Positions 16,755 through 25,669 of a DNA stretch of 64,000 bases are shown here, piece by piece. The notes under the pieces are model-generated. The model searched no databases, was not told the origin of the DNA, and saw only the letters and a program-made list of their open reading frames with translations. This DNA is from a virus. The stretch is taken from the IMG/VR virus record IMGVR_UViG_3300020438_000007, positions 62,001 through 126,000 of that record; one strand, written 5' to 3'. Every line of letters starts with the position of its first letter. The stretch's first letter is position 1. The position numbers were made by a program, and so were the translations under genes.

Positions 16755-19010
16755 CTATGCGATGTAGGTCATGAACTGTCCTAGAACTTTCTTGTTCATT
16801 TTCTTTGCAGAAAGTGATTTCTTGAAAGCGGACTTGATCTGTGCTTTAGTCGCATCTTCTTTCACTTCAAAACTAGAATCAGAGTTGAGTGCGGATGAGG
16901 ATAATCCAAAGTAAGCATGGTATCCACCACCATCAGTGATCATCAGAGATTTTGTTTTTCTCCACTGTTCCATGATGGACTTGTGTTTGTCGTAATCGAA
17001 GTCAACATAACGTCGAACGAAACTGTTGCAATCACGACTCTCAATAACTCGGATGCCAAGGAAGTTGACGTTAGGGAAACGACCCTTGAGTTGATTGAGT
17101 AGGGAAGAGGTCAACTCATAGTATGCGTCTGCACAGTGATAAGTTTTACCATTTGTATCACGAATGAATACGTTACCATGTGTAGTAGAACGTGTTCCTA
17201 AGTATGGTTCTTCACCCGCTCTGTTCTTAAACTCTTTGTGGAATTTAAGAGGATGTGCTTCACCATCAGTAAGAGTGATGCACTGAATTTTTTGAACTCC
17301 TGTTTTCTTTTGGAACTGAGGAATGAGTTGATTCAAAGAGAGAAGTGCTTCATTCAAAGGAGTTCCAGATAAACCCAAACGATGTGGGCACTGGTAAAAC
17401 ATGTGAGATGCCCAACGGCCACGACTGTCAAGACAATTTGTGACTCTCCAGATGTTCATCATTTGAGTTTCTAGATCTCCTTTCTTACAATCACTAGTTA
17501 GAAACTCAACCATTGAAAACATGCCTTCAACATAGAGTTGACCATCTATTTTTTCGTGATGATCTTTAGGATATGAATAACCTCTGTAGTTACCCATCTC
17601 ATCAAACTCTTTCTCTCCACGATTCCACTCATTAGTGAAAGCAAATACTTGGAAAGGAATTTGAACTTTCTTACAGAACCAGATCAAATTGAACAACTGT
17701 TTGATTGTATCCAAGAGAACATTACTCATAGATCCAGACCAATCAAGGACAAAGATAAGTCCATGATTCTTACCGTCAGGTAGAGTGGTGATCTTTTTGA
17801 ATAAATCTTCGTTGTACTTATATGAGTGAAGCTTTGAGCAATCAAGAACACCTGTCTTTGATACTGTAGCACGAGCATATGCGTCAGCAGACTTCTTACA
17901 CTCAAACTCTTTTACAAGATAGTTGACTTCTTTCTGTGCAGAACGACGGAAGAGTCTGTACTCATTGTCAACACTTGCATAAAGATTCAGAGGAAGACGA
18001 TAGTTGTCCGCCTGTTGGATCTCATCATCGTAGTTTTTTTGTTGTTGGGCCCACCACTGTTCAAGGTAAGAATGAACCTCTGCATTTTTAGCATGAAGAG
18101 TTTTTAGATTTAGAGTAGGAATAGTGCAGTACTCAGTATCGTACATACTTTGTATTGCTTTCTTATCATTCAAGTTCTCCAAGTTGTCTGAGAGAGTCTT
18201 GTCAGTGATAGTCTCAAAGTCACTATGTTCTCCACCACCGTAAGGATTGTACTCAGGCTCTTCATACTCAGTAGTATCTTCTCCCAAGTCAGGACGCTCA
18301 TCATCAAACTCTCCTTGGCCAGAAGGAATAGAATCACCCTCTCCTTCTTGATCAGTTTCTTTTGCATCGATAAGATCTTCTAGAGTTAAATCTCCACCAC
18401 CTTGACCCATTGTGATGTTGTCAATGTTTAACGACATCTCAAGTGATTCTGCATTTTGATTCTTCATAAACTCATGAAGTTCAAAAGCAAGATCTAGAAC
18501 CTGATCAAAAGTATCTGTTTTGGATGCAGCGTCACGAAAATATTCTTCATCATAAACAAAAGGAACATCAATAAACTTACCAACCTTATGGTAGATGTTG
18601 ATACGATCAGGAAGATTCATATCTTCAACATCATTCTTCTCTAGTTCAAAGAAATCTTGATCGGAAAGTTCGCTGTATCCCATATAGAATGTCTTGACGA
18701 TACCAGCATACTTACGTTTCATCAACTTCTCAATACGAGCATCCTCAAGGATGTTCACAAATGACATAGGAACATCTGGATATTTTAGTTTCCAGTTCAC
18801 ATTGGGTGTGAATAGTGCATGGCCAACCTCATGACCTACCAGAAGGTCGTATACGGTCGCAGAGGCCTTCTCCCACATTGGAAGGGTAAGAACTCTACGT
18901 TCTACATCAAAGGAGGCTGTAGGGACTTTCTTGTTCTCGATGATTAAATCTTCGGTAGCAAGGAGTTTAGCGAGTTGACCTTTAACTTCGTAATTAACCT
19001 TTGTAAGCAT
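16755..19010 (-). CDS. VWA-domain protein with N-terminal HExxH motif, partner of the CobS-like ATPase
   Basis: A 751-residue protein. HEVGH at residues 60-64 is a zinc-peptidase HExxH motif. About 25 residues on, the helix NILEDARIE supplies glutamates suited to be the third ligand. A long acidic Gly-rich linker (about 200-260) follows. The C-terminal part is a VWA domain with the metal-site motif DWSGSMS (Asp423, Ser425, Ser427) and a later TDGEAHP. MoxR-type ATPases act with VWA partners, and the ATPase is the next gene, so the pair probably forms one machine. The length exceeds CobT. The fusion of peptidase-like and VWA parts is the notable feature. Confidence 0.8.
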   Translation of the reverse strand: MLTKVNYEVKGQLAKLLATEDLIIENKKVPTASFDVERRVLTLPMWEKASATVYDLLVGHEVGHALFTPNVNWKLKYPDVPMSFVNILEDARIEKLMKRKYAGIVKTFYMGYSELSDQDFFELEKNDVEDMNLPDRINIYHKVGKFIDVPFVYDEEYFRDAASKTDTFDQVLDLAFELHEFMKNQNAESLEMSLNIDNITMGQGGGDLTLEDLIDAKETDQEGEGDSIPSGQGEFDDERPDLGEDTTEYEEPEYNPYGGGEHSDFETITDKTLSDNLENLNDKKAIQSMYDTEYCTIPTLNLKTLHAKNAEVHSYLEQWWAQQQKNYDDEIQQADNYRLPLNLYASVDNEYRLFRRSAQKEVNYLVKEFECKKSADAYARATVSKTGVLDCSKLHSYKYNEDLFKKITTLPDGKNHGLIFVLDWSGSMSNVLLDTIKQLFNLIWFCKKVQIPFQVFAFTNEWNRGEKEFDEMGNYRGYSYPKDHHEKIDGQLYVEGMFSMVEFLTSDCKKGDLETQMMNIWRVTNCLDSRGRWASHMFYQCPHRLGLSGTPLNEALLSLNQLIPQFQKKTGVQKIQCITLTDGEAHPLKFHKEFKNRAGEEPYLGTRSTTHGNVFIRDTNGKTYHCADAYYELTSSLLNQLKGRFPNVNFLGIRVIESRDCNSFVRRYVDFDYDKHKSIMEQWRKTKSLMITDGGGYHAYFGLSSSALNSDSSFEVKEDATKAQIKSAFKKSLSAKKMNKKVLGQFMTYIA

Positions 19011-19032
19011 TTGTTTTCTTGTCTATACACAT

Positions 19033-19060
19033 ATGATAATCGATCCTGTGCCAATTACAA
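19033..19060 (-). promoter_or_regulatory. Putative promoter for the VWA gene, homologous to the cobS leader
   Basis: Minus-strand TTGTAA (plus 19055-19060) and TATCAT (plus 19033-19038), 16-nt spacer, the same geometry as the cobS promoter. A TTGACA at plus 19078-19083 and the ATAGACAAGAA sequence just before the start codon are also shared with the cobS leader. Confidence 0.5.
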
Positions 19061-19079
19061 CCATGAGTGTGCCAGCCTG

Positions 19080-19328
19080 TCAACTGTCCCCTGACCATCT
19101 TATAGCTGTATCTAATGCTTTCTTTGCAGTATTCTGCATTTTTATAACTTTACTCTCATAGGTAATCGTAAATCCTAGAAGATCTCCTTCGGGATCATTT
19201 GGCATACCTACAGGTTGAACAAAAAATATTCCAGCATGTGCCACTGTTCTCCATTCCATATCAATAAAACCCAACTCTCTTAGAGCACACTCAAGTTTTA
19301 GTGAATGACATCCATCTATTAGTATCAT
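19080..19328 (-). CDS. Hypothetical 82-aa protein
   Basis: Begins MILIDGCHSLKLECALRELG, a compact alpha/beta sequence with no family I recognise. It lies downstream of gene 46 and ends just before the VWA gene leader; its TGA lies within the TTGACA of that leader. It is presumably transcribed with genes 47 and 46. Function unknown. Confidence 0.68.
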   Translation of the reverse strand: MILIDGCHSLKLECALRELGFIDMEWRTVAHAGIFFVQPVGMPNDPEGDLLGFTITYESKVIKMQNTAKKALDTAIRWSGDS

Positions 19329-19349
19329 ACGGGCCCGAAACCTGTGCTA

Positions 19350-21074
19350 CTATGTAGAATACGTCACTTTTGAGAACCCATTCATCTTTTCAAATGTAAT
19401 CATATTATCTAATCTATCTGTTAACTCATCTACCTTATGAGAGATCATAAAGATGTAAGCATCCTTGATGACATATCTGATAATCTTCACAAATTCATCT
19501 GTACCATTACTATCCAGAGAACTGTCAAATATTTCGTCAAGGATGAGGATGTTTGTGGATGATGAGTTCTTCATCTTTGCAATATCACGCCATGTGAATA
19601 GTATAGCAAGGTCAATTCGCATCTTCTCTCCCTCAGAGAAAGATTCATAACTGAATTTCTCATGAATAGGCGACTTGATACACTCATTGAACTGTTCATC
19701 CAATGTAAAATTGATATAGAAGTCCATCATTTGAAGATACTTATTGATCTTCTGATTCATGATAGGCAAATACCTCTTCATAATCTTTGCCTTGACACCA
19801 GAGTCTTTCATCATGGCGTTTGCGAAGTCTAAGTATTCAATATCTTGGGTGTGATCTGCTTTATTTGTTTCTACTAGTGTTAAATCATTCTTGAGGTTTC
19901 TAAGCGTGGCTCTTTCAGTATTTCTATTTGCAATTTGTTCGGTAATGTCTTGAACTTCTTGTTCATAATTGCGGACTTGTCGTTGATATTCAGAAATTTT
20001 AAAATTGTTTGTTGAAATGTCATGCGTTAGTGTTGAGATCTGCTTAGAAACATCTATAAACCTGGCTTCTTTTTTTTGTTCTGAGTTTATAGACTTTTGA
20101 AGTTCTTTGTAAGCGGAGTTAATCTCCTTTACCTTCCCTTCGATATCCCCAATCTTATTTAAGCGAAAGTCTTCCTCTATTTTTTGTTCACAGGTAGGGC
20201 ATGATACGTTTTCCTTGAAGAACTGGTGTTCTTTGGTGATAATCTTAATCTTCTGTTCCAGTTTGCCCTTGACATTGTTGAATTTCTTAAGAGAAGATGA
20301 AGCAGATGTAAGAGTTTCTAATTCTGGTTCATATTTTTCTCTAATGTCCGCAGATGTCTGGTCATTTTCATACATTAAGGATGAGGTATCCTTCAAAAGT
20401 GTATCAATTTTACCTCGAATGTCTGTTATTTTCTTCTTGCCTGTCTTGTCTAGATCAGAAATGAAACTTTTTTGCATTTCAATCTTCTCTTCAACCAATT
20501 CTTTCTTGATTGTGAGTTCTCGGATCTCCGTATTCGCTTTACTCATCTTCTCACGAAGAATTTTTGCCATTCCAGAGAAAATTTTAATGTCCAGAACGTC
20601 TTCTACAATCTCTCTACGGTGAGTTTGACTCAACTGCATAAAGGGAACAAAGGTTGCAGCACCTAAAATAGTAGTTTGAGTAAAGGATTTATAGTTTAGT
20701 CGTAAAATATTATCTTCTAGGTGTTGTTGTTGATCATTTGAATTAGCAAATTGATCTTGCTTCTTACCATCAATGTAAATTTCAAACAAAGTTGGTTTCA
20801 TACCTCTAACAATGGTATAAATCTTACCTTGAATCTCAAACTCAATATTAACTTCGCACTCTTTATCATTCACAGTGTTGACTAACTGTGCTTTTTTAAT
20901 CTTTCTGAATGGTTTGTTGTATAAAACAAATGTCAGAGCGTCCAATATCGTGGACTTCCCTGCACCATTAGCACCGACTATCAAATTTGTAGGAGACTTT
21001 TGGAAACTAACAATTATAAACTGGTTACCAGTAGATAAAAAGTTACGCCACCGTATCGTCTTGAATGTTATCAT
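19350..21074 (-). CDS. gp46: Recombination nuclease ATPase subunit gp46 (Rad50-like)
   Basis: SMC-like ATPase of the gp46/47 exonuclease that resects DNA ends for recombination-dependent replication. It has 574 residues. Walker A is GANGAGKST at 34-42. A long coiled coil is interrupted by the zinc hook CPTC near residue 290. The ABC signature FSEGEKMRIDLA and Walker B ILILDEIFDSSLD are near the C-terminus. Its partner gp47 is two genes upstream, and a DUF3110 gene between them overlaps its start by 32 nt. Confidence 0.97.
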   Translation of the reverse strand: MITFKTIRWRNFLSTGNQFIIVSFQKSPTNLIVGANGAGKSTILDALTFVLYNKPFRKIKKAQLVNTVNDKECEVNIEFEIQGKIYTIVRGMKPTLFEIYIDGKKQDQFANSNDQQQHLEDNILRLNYKSFTQTTILGAATFVPFMQLSQTHRREIVEDVLDIKIFSGMAKILREKMSKANTEIRELTIKKELVEEKIEMQKSFISDLDKTGKKKITDIRGKIDTLLKDTSSLMYENDQTSADIREKYEPELETLTSASSSLKKFNNVKGKLEQKIKIITKEHQFFKENVSCPTCEQKIEEDFRLNKIGDIEGKVKEINSAYKELQKSINSEQKKEARFIDVSKQISTLTHDISTNNFKISEYQRQVRNYEQEVQDITEQIANRNTERATLRNLKNDLTLVETNKADHTQDIEYLDFANAMMKDSGVKAKIMKRYLPIMNQKINKYLQMMDFYINFTLDEQFNECIKSPIHEKFSYESFSEGEKMRIDLAILFTWRDIAKMKNSSSTNILILDEIFDSSLDSNGTDEFVKIIRYVIKDAYIFMISHKVDELTDRLDNMITFEKMNGFSKVTYST

Positions 21075-21330
21075 AATCTTTTGGCGGAATCACAATGTCA
21101 TCAGGTGTGATAATAACGTATTTGTATTTGTGTTTTTTGCAGGTTTCAACAGCTAGCATATCATCTATTTCTACAACTGTCAATACCGTGGATTCATTTG
21201 CTTCTAGAAGCCCTGCGTATCTAGTAGCATCATCTTCTTGCTGGAAAAGATAAAGAGCCTTCTGACCGTCATCATTTGTGACAGCATAAGCTCCTTCTCC
21301 TTCGTGATCAACAAGTGATAAGATGTACAT
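21043..21330 (-). CDS. DUF3110 cyanobacterial-type protein
   Basis: A 95-residue protein from the ATG at 21330, which overlaps the gene 47 stop as TAATG (the frame extends five codons upstream into gene 47). The sequence has the DUF3110 pattern: YILSLVDHEGEGAYAV, a LFQQEDDATRYAGLLEA helix and VVEIDDML, with a final PPKDYDN. DUF3110 is essentially confined to cyanobacteria and their phages, so this gene supports the host assignment. Function unknown. It is placed between the two nuclease subunits. Confidence 0.82.
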   Translation of the reverse strand: MYILSLVDHEGEGAYAVTNDDGQKALYLFQQEDDATRYAGLLEANESTVLTVVEIDDMLAVETCKKHKYKYVIITPDDIVIPPKDYDNIQDDTVA

Positions 21331-22373
21331 TAATCCGCTTCGCAAGCCTCTAAGTAGACTTCCTTGAGAAGTTTTTTGACTCTCTCCTTTTCTAATTCAA
21401 AGTCAGAGTCCTCGATGTATTTATTTAAAAGCGTGAGAGTATCCTCAACTTTCTCACCATCAAGATCTACTTCCTTGTCATTGATCTCGGTATTTTCCAC
21501 TACCTTCAGATCTATTATACCAGCTTTCAGAATTTTTTCAAGGAACTTGTCATATTCTAACTGACTCTTTCTAGATCTGACAAATAATTTTACAATCTTA
21601 TCTTTATATAAGTGTGCCTTGAATGTTGCAGCAGGGGTAGAATCGAAGTATATCTTCTCGTATATTGTATATGGGTTTTCTACAAACTCAATCTCTCCTG
21701 TTTCTGTGTCTAATATATTAAATCCTCTCTTATCTCCACAGTCATTCCAATATATTTGATAAGGATTGCCTAGGTAAAATACCTGACCATCATTACTTCT
21801 GGTGTGATAATGTCCTGAGAATACTGTAGGAAACTTAGCAATGATACCCTTATCAATACCACCTTGCTGTTTCATGCCTGGATATAATTCAAATCCATTT
21901 AGTTCCAAATGACTAAATGCCATCTTTGCATCTGATCTTTCTATCGCTGCAAGAGTCTCTTGATAGTTATCATCACATATCCAAGGCAACATCATTGCTT
22001 TGAATCCATCTATATCATATGTGTCTGGTGATGAGATGGGAGTGATATTGTCGTAATGTTCTAGGAGTGCATCAATTGAGTTGATCTTGTTTGTATTCTT
22101 ATAGTAAACGTCATGATTACCTACAAGTTGCCAAACTTTCACGCCCAGATTTTTAAACTTATCATATACATGTTGTTTTGCCCAGTCTAAAGACCAGTAA
22201 TCTATATTCTTTCTATTGTCAAAGGCATCTCCCATATGGATGCAATACTTGATACCTCTCTTCTCTAGTTCTGGAAAGAATATATCGTCATAAAATTTTT
22301 GAAAGAAGTCATGAAAGACCTTATTACCTCGTCTACCGCCGAAGTGTGTGTCTGTTATGATTGCAATCTTCAC
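21330..22373 (-). CDS. gp47: Recombination nuclease subunit gp47 (Mre11-like)
   Basis: Metallophosphoesterase subunit of the gp46/47 nuclease, 347 residues. The phosphoesterase motifs occur in order: DTHFGG with Asp8 and His10, GDAFDNR, GNHDVYY, and SGHYHTR, which together bind two metal ions. The C-terminal part is the gp46-binding region. It overlaps neighbours by ATGA and TAATG. The assignment is firm. Confidence 0.97.
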   Translation of the reverse strand: MKIAIITDTHFGGRRGNKVFHDFFQKFYDDIFFPELEKRGIKYCIHMGDAFDNRKNIDYWSLDWAKQHVYDKFKNLGVKVWQLVGNHDVYYKNTNKINSIDALLEHYDNITPISSPDTYDIDGFKAMMLPWICDDNYQETLAAIERSDAKMAFSHLELNGFELYPGMKQQGGIDKGIIAKFPTVFSGHYHTRSNDGQVFYLGNPYQIYWNDCGDKRGFNILDTETGEIEFVENPYTIYEKIYFDSTPAATFKAHLYKDKIVKLFVRSRKSQLEYDKFLEKILKAGIIDLKVVENTEINDKEVDLDGEKVEDTLTLLNKYIEDSDFELEKERVKKLLKEVYLEACEAD

Positions 22374-22594
22374 TTCTTGAACTCTCCTTTCTCATAATCA
22401 AATCTAGGGTGAGGTTCAGAAGGAACCCAAGGTTTTTTAGATTCATTACCGATGACTATAAATCTATCAGCAGCAAATGTCCCTGCCAAACTGATCGTAA
22501 TCTCTTCACCTTCAACCCAATTCATAGATCCATCTTTCTTAGTGTGATTCATCAACTCTTGGATCTTGTCAATCATTTCTTGTGTTAACTTCAT
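22370..22594 (-). CDS. Hypothetical 74-aa protein between genes 55 and 47
   Basis: Begins MKLTQEMIDKIQELMNHTKK, then has a WVEGEEITISLAGTFAADRF strand region and a Pro-rich end. Overlaps by ATGA at both ends. No motif recognised. Its place between gene 55 and gene 47 is, as far as I recall, standard for cyanophages. Function unknown. Confidence 0.75.
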   Translation of the reverse strand: MKLTQEMIDKIQELMNHTKKDGSMNWVEGEEITISLAGTFAADRFIVIGNESKKPWVPSEPHPRFDYEKGEFKK

Positions 22595-23076
22595 TGATTC
22601 ATCTTTGTTTGAACTGCTTCTTTTATAGAGTTATAGTCACTAGCATTACCGCCGAAAGGATCGTCAACGTGCATAACCTCATCGTACCCCGACTTCTCAA
22701 TGATCTTTTCACGGATCTCCATTTGCTTTTTCTCTTTCTGTATACGTCTTAGGAAAGCGTAATGTATGATCTGAGTGAAGTAAGCAAAGGGATTCGTAGA
22801 TTTTTCTGGATTGAAGTTATGTATGTACTGGACACAGTTCTCGATGCCATCAGATATCATGTCCTCACGGAACATGTAGTTTACAAAGTTTGGCTTATAT
22901 GATAAGTGCGTAGCAATTTTTACAAAACACTCTCCAAGGTAATTAGTGATGCGTGGTTTTGTATCACCCGCTACCTCCGCCGCTTTTACATCTGCTTTAT
23001 ATTGAACGATCGCATACAGGAACTCTTTGTTGTTAACGTAGTGTTCAGACCGTTTTCGAGTACCTTTTGCGGGCAT
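22591..23076 (-). CDS. gp55: Late-transcription sigma factor gp55
   Basis: Sigma-70-family protein that directs host RNA polymerase to late promoters, 161 residues (T4 185). The conserved block EDMISDGIENCVQYIHNFNP followed by NPFAYFTQIIHYAFLRRIQ corresponds to sigma region 2, which reads the -10 TATAAATA-type element. Late promoters of that kind occur throughout the structural half of this window. A strong sigma-70 promoter lies directly upstream (23102-23130). The gene overlaps the next by ATGA. Confidence 0.95.
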   Translation of the reverse strand: MPAKGTRKRSEHYVNNKEFLYAIVQYKADVKAAEVAGDTKPRITNYLGECFVKIATHLSYKPNFVNYMFREDMISDGIENCVQYIHNFNPEKSTNPFAYFTQIIHYAFLRRIQKEKKQMEIREKIIEKSGYDEVMHVDDPFGGNASDYNSIKEAVQTKMNQ

Positions 23077-23101
23077 CTATATTACCTCTTGTGTTACTTT
23101 T

Positions 23102-23130
23102 ATTATACCTCAAAACGAGATACTTGACAA
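23102..23130 (-). promoter_or_regulatory. Sigma-70 promoter for gene 55-47-46 operon
   Basis: Minus-strand TTGTCA (plus 23125-23130) and TATAAT (plus 23102-23107), 17-nt spacer, 25 nt before the gene 55 ATG. It opens the 55, small gene, 47, DUF3110, 46 series. Its -35 box overlaps that of a plus-strand promoter-like sequence. Confidence 0.8.
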
Positions 23131-23152
23131 GTCATGTAAATGTGTGTACAAT
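23124..23152 (+). promoter_or_regulatory. Divergent plus-strand promoter-like sequence
   Basis: TTGACA at 23124-23129 and TACAAT at 23147-23152 with a 17-nt spacer, back to back with the gene 55 promoter and sharing its -35 bases. A transcript from it would run antisense through the minus-strand gene 23178-23594; no plus-strand gene follows. It may be an antisense promoter or chance. Confidence 0.45.
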
Positions 23153-23177
23153 AACTCTGTAAGGGTTCAAGGGAATG

Positions 23178-23594
23178 CTATGAAGCTTCAGATGTTTCAT
23201 CTTTCTTATATAGCTTCTCAAGACTTTCTCTGGCCTTCTCAACTGAAATTACATATCCCATCTTTTTTGTTACCTTTATCTTCTCGCCAGATCCCCCATT
23301 GAGATTAGAGAAAATAAATTTCTGATAATACTTTACTACATCTGAGTCTTCGCGTGCCTCAACAACAGTAATTACTCTGTCCATAGGAATAATAATAATA
23401 TTGTCAACAGGCATACTTCTCAACCATGGCATCATGCGGAGACCTTCATGTCTCCCATCCATGCTTATTGTTTCAATTTCTACAGGATCACTTATAATTA
23501 AAACCGTGCGACCATTTTCTTCAGACGGCATGACTTCACCAAAGATTTCCTCTCCCGATACTAATTTGATTGAGGCGTAGAAATCTTCTTCCAT
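23178..23594 (-). CDS. Small beta-rich protein, Sm-like-looking paralogue (138 aa)
   Basis: Third member of the group with 5108-5368 and 5334-5669: an N-terminal FYASIKLVSGEEIFGEVM strand pair, DPVEIET, MMPWLRSMP, then NIIIIPMDRVITVVEA and a helix DVVKYYQKFI. It adds a lysine-rich C-terminal helix. The group likely has one small-barrel fold; RNA binding is conjecture. The 198 nt upstream, before uvsW, hold no convincing gene but include minus-strand ACTAAATA and TATAAACA sequences that could be late or weak promoters. Confidence 0.65.
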   Translation of the reverse strand: MEEDFYASIKLVSGEEIFGEVMPSEENGRTVLIISDPVEIETISMDGRHEGLRMMPWLRSMPVDNIIIIPMDRVITVVEAREDSDVVKYYQKFIFSNLNGGSGEKIKVTKKMGYVISVEKARESLEKLYKKDETSEAS

Positions 23595-23792
23595 TTAATC
23601 TTTTCCTGTAGTAGTTTTGTTTATAATACTGTTGATAAGTAGTCTATATTCATATTTAGTCACTCACAAAAGGTGTGATTTGTATTAGCATTGATATTAA
23701 GAAACGCTCTGCCAGTTAAACAAATAACAGTTCTAAGTAATCTTCATTAAATCTTTCGATTAGTTCTATCAGGGATTCCTCAAATAAGACTT

Positions 23793-25247
23793 TTATTTTA
23801 AGTAAACAGTTCTAATTTCATAATCAAAGTTTTCCTCATTGTATATTTTAACACGTTCCATCAAATGATTCAATGTGTAGTTCTTTTTATTATTGACTGT
23901 GATGTCATCTGCGATATCATATAACATTGCTTTGTTTTTGTTCTTTCCTTTTCTAAGTACCCTACCAATACTTTGTAGATTTCTAATTCTAGATTTGCTA
24001 GGTGATGCAAAAATGACATTATGTAAGTTTTTAATGTTAATTCCTGTAGAAAAAGTTCCATAAGACGCAACAATGATAGCGTCTGCTTCTCTATCAACGA
24101 TAGATCTAACCTCTTCCCTCTCTTCACTATCCACACCTCCATGAACATAAAAGACTTTTCTATCGTTATCGTTGTTGATTAAATTATATAGTGGTTCACC
24201 ATGAGCTTCTACTCTACTGAATAGGACTAGGGTGTTACCCTTCAAACTTAAAGTAAGATTTCTAATGAACAAGTTTCTCTTCTCATGTTCTATGATATAA
24301 TTCATCTCTTCCCTATAATCATCAAAGGGAATTGCTGGATGCTTTAACAATATAATTCTAATATCCAACTTGGCGAGTTGACCTTTCTTTTGCAGATCTG
24401 ATGTCTGAGTTACTTTGTAAGAAGGACCAAACAATCCTTCTAGTACCCATTTGTGTGTCTGTGACCCACTCAGAGTTCCAGTAAATCCATACCTATACTT
24501 AGTATCTCTCATCTTAGACATGATACCAATCAGAGATTTGGACTTGAATTGATGCGCTTCGTCTCCTATAATCACATCAAACTGAGCAAAGAATGTCTTA
24601 TCCATAGTATAGATAGACTGCCATGTTGATATGGTCACACGTTGTTGTGTAGTCTTTTTCCTACCTGCATAGACCTTATGACAATATTTCTCGACATCCC
24701 ATCCGTAATCTATAAAGTCCTTATACATCTGTTCTACGAGAGAGGTAGTGGGGACGACTAATAATATTCTTCTCTTTCTCCCTACATGATATCTCGCAAC
24801 GGCATATATCATCAGGGACTTGCCTGACCCAGTTGGAGATATAATTAATCTTCTATTGTATTTGAGTGCATCGTATACACCATCTACTTGATAATCTCTA
24901 GGTTTGAAACTAGAAATTGCAGTCATATAATCTTTCACGCCTTCTAATGATATCTCCTCATTCTCTTCAAAAGGAGTACCATAGGTTTCATTATTTTTGA
25001 ACTCTACACTGTAATTTGCTTTTCTTGCCCAAGCAATAACTTTATCCAATAATCCCACATACAACTCACCTGTTGCAGTAGAGAACAGTCTGATCTTACC
25101 ATCCCAATGTCTGTTCCTATACTGAGGCATATACTTGGCGCCTGGAACATCAAAGGTAAAATAGTCTGACAGTTCTTGTTGTACATGGGGTGGTGCATCT
25201 ACTGTGAGATGTACCTCATTCTTCTTAACAATAATAAGATCACTCAT
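23793..25247 (-). CDS. uvsW: UvsW RNA-DNA and DNA helicase
   Basis: Superfamily 2 helicase that unwinds R-loops and branched DNA, switching T4 from origin- to recombination-dependent replication. I start it at the ATG at 25247 (484 aa), which overlaps the uvsY stop as ATGA; the frame extends 8 codons upstream. The N-terminal region with FTFDVPGAKYMPQYRNRHWD matches UvsW, followed by Walker A SPTGSGKS, GDEAHQF, a FTGTLSGS motif III, and helicase C motifs STGINI and IGRVLRKG. It closes a series uvsY-uvsW. Confidence 0.95.
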   Translation of the reverse strand: MSDLIIVKKNEVHLTVDAPPHVQQELSDYFTFDVPGAKYMPQYRNRHWDGKIRLFSTATGELYVGLLDKVIAWARKANYSVEFKNNETYGTPFEENEEISLEGVKDYMTAISSFKPRDYQVDGVYDALKYNRRLIISPTGSGKSLMIYAVARYHVGRKRRILLVVPTTSLVEQMYKDFIDYGWDVEKYCHKVYAGRKKTTQQRVTISTWQSIYTMDKTFFAQFDVIIGDEAHQFKSKSLIGIMSKMRDTKYRYGFTGTLSGSQTHKWVLEGLFGPSYKVTQTSDLQKKGQLAKLDIRIILLKHPAIPFDDYREEMNYIIEHEKRNLFIRNLTLSLKGNTLVLFSRVEAHGEPLYNLINNDNDRKVFYVHGGVDSEEREEVRSIVDREADAIIVASYGTFSTGINIKNLHNVIFASPSKSRIRNLQSIGRVLRKGKNKNKAMLYDIADDITVNNKKNYTLNHLMERVKIYNEENFDYEIRTVYLK

Positions 25248-25669
25248 AATCCATTCGTAAATCGCTGCCACTCAATGGCATTTTTAATTTGATACGTTCG
25301 ATTCTGTATAACCTTGAGAATACTTTCTAGATAATCTAACATGATCTGATAGTATTCTATCTTTGCAGTACACCTGATAAGTTCTGGATCTGCGTCAAAA
25401 TATTTGTCTAAGTCTGCTTTTAAAACTTTATAGTCAAAAGGTTTTTCTACATATACTTCTGGCGATGACTTACCTGTATAGTATTGCCACTTCTCCTTCT
25501 TTAAAATTTTGTACTGAGTTTCCTGAGCCTTCTGTAGTGTCAGGATGTTGGTGTAAATTTTGTAGTACTTTGCGTGTAAGGCGGGGATTTTTGTTGACTC
25601 ATTGTGTAATAATTCATTATCAATTATGGAATCTTTATCCCATAAATTTTGTATAAATTCAAGATTCAT
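25244..25669 (-). CDS. uvsY: Recombination mediator UvsY
   Basis: Mediator that loads UvsX on gp32-coated single strands, 141 residues (T4 137). Helical throughout. The segment YKILKKEKWQYYTGKSSPEV aligns with the T4 KARLDYYSGR region, and IEYYQIMLDYLESILKVIQN with the T4 WGILLDFCSGALDAIKSR region. I start it at the ATG at 25669; an in-frame GTG precedes it. It overlaps gene 3 by 11 nt and uvsW by ATGA. Confidence 0.88.
   Translation of the reverse strand: MNLEFIQNLWDKDSIIDNELLHNESTKIPALHAKYYKIYTNILTLQKAQETQYKILKKEKWQYYTGKSSPEVYVEKPFDYKVLKADLDKYFDADPELIRCTAKIEYYQIMLDYLESILKVIQNRTYQIKNAIEWQRFTNGL

Noticed and set aside
23700-23790. A short open frame after uvsW (ending EDYLELLFV)
   Set aside because: It has no ATG, GTG or TTG start and no ribosome binding site, and the region carries promoter-like sequences instead.
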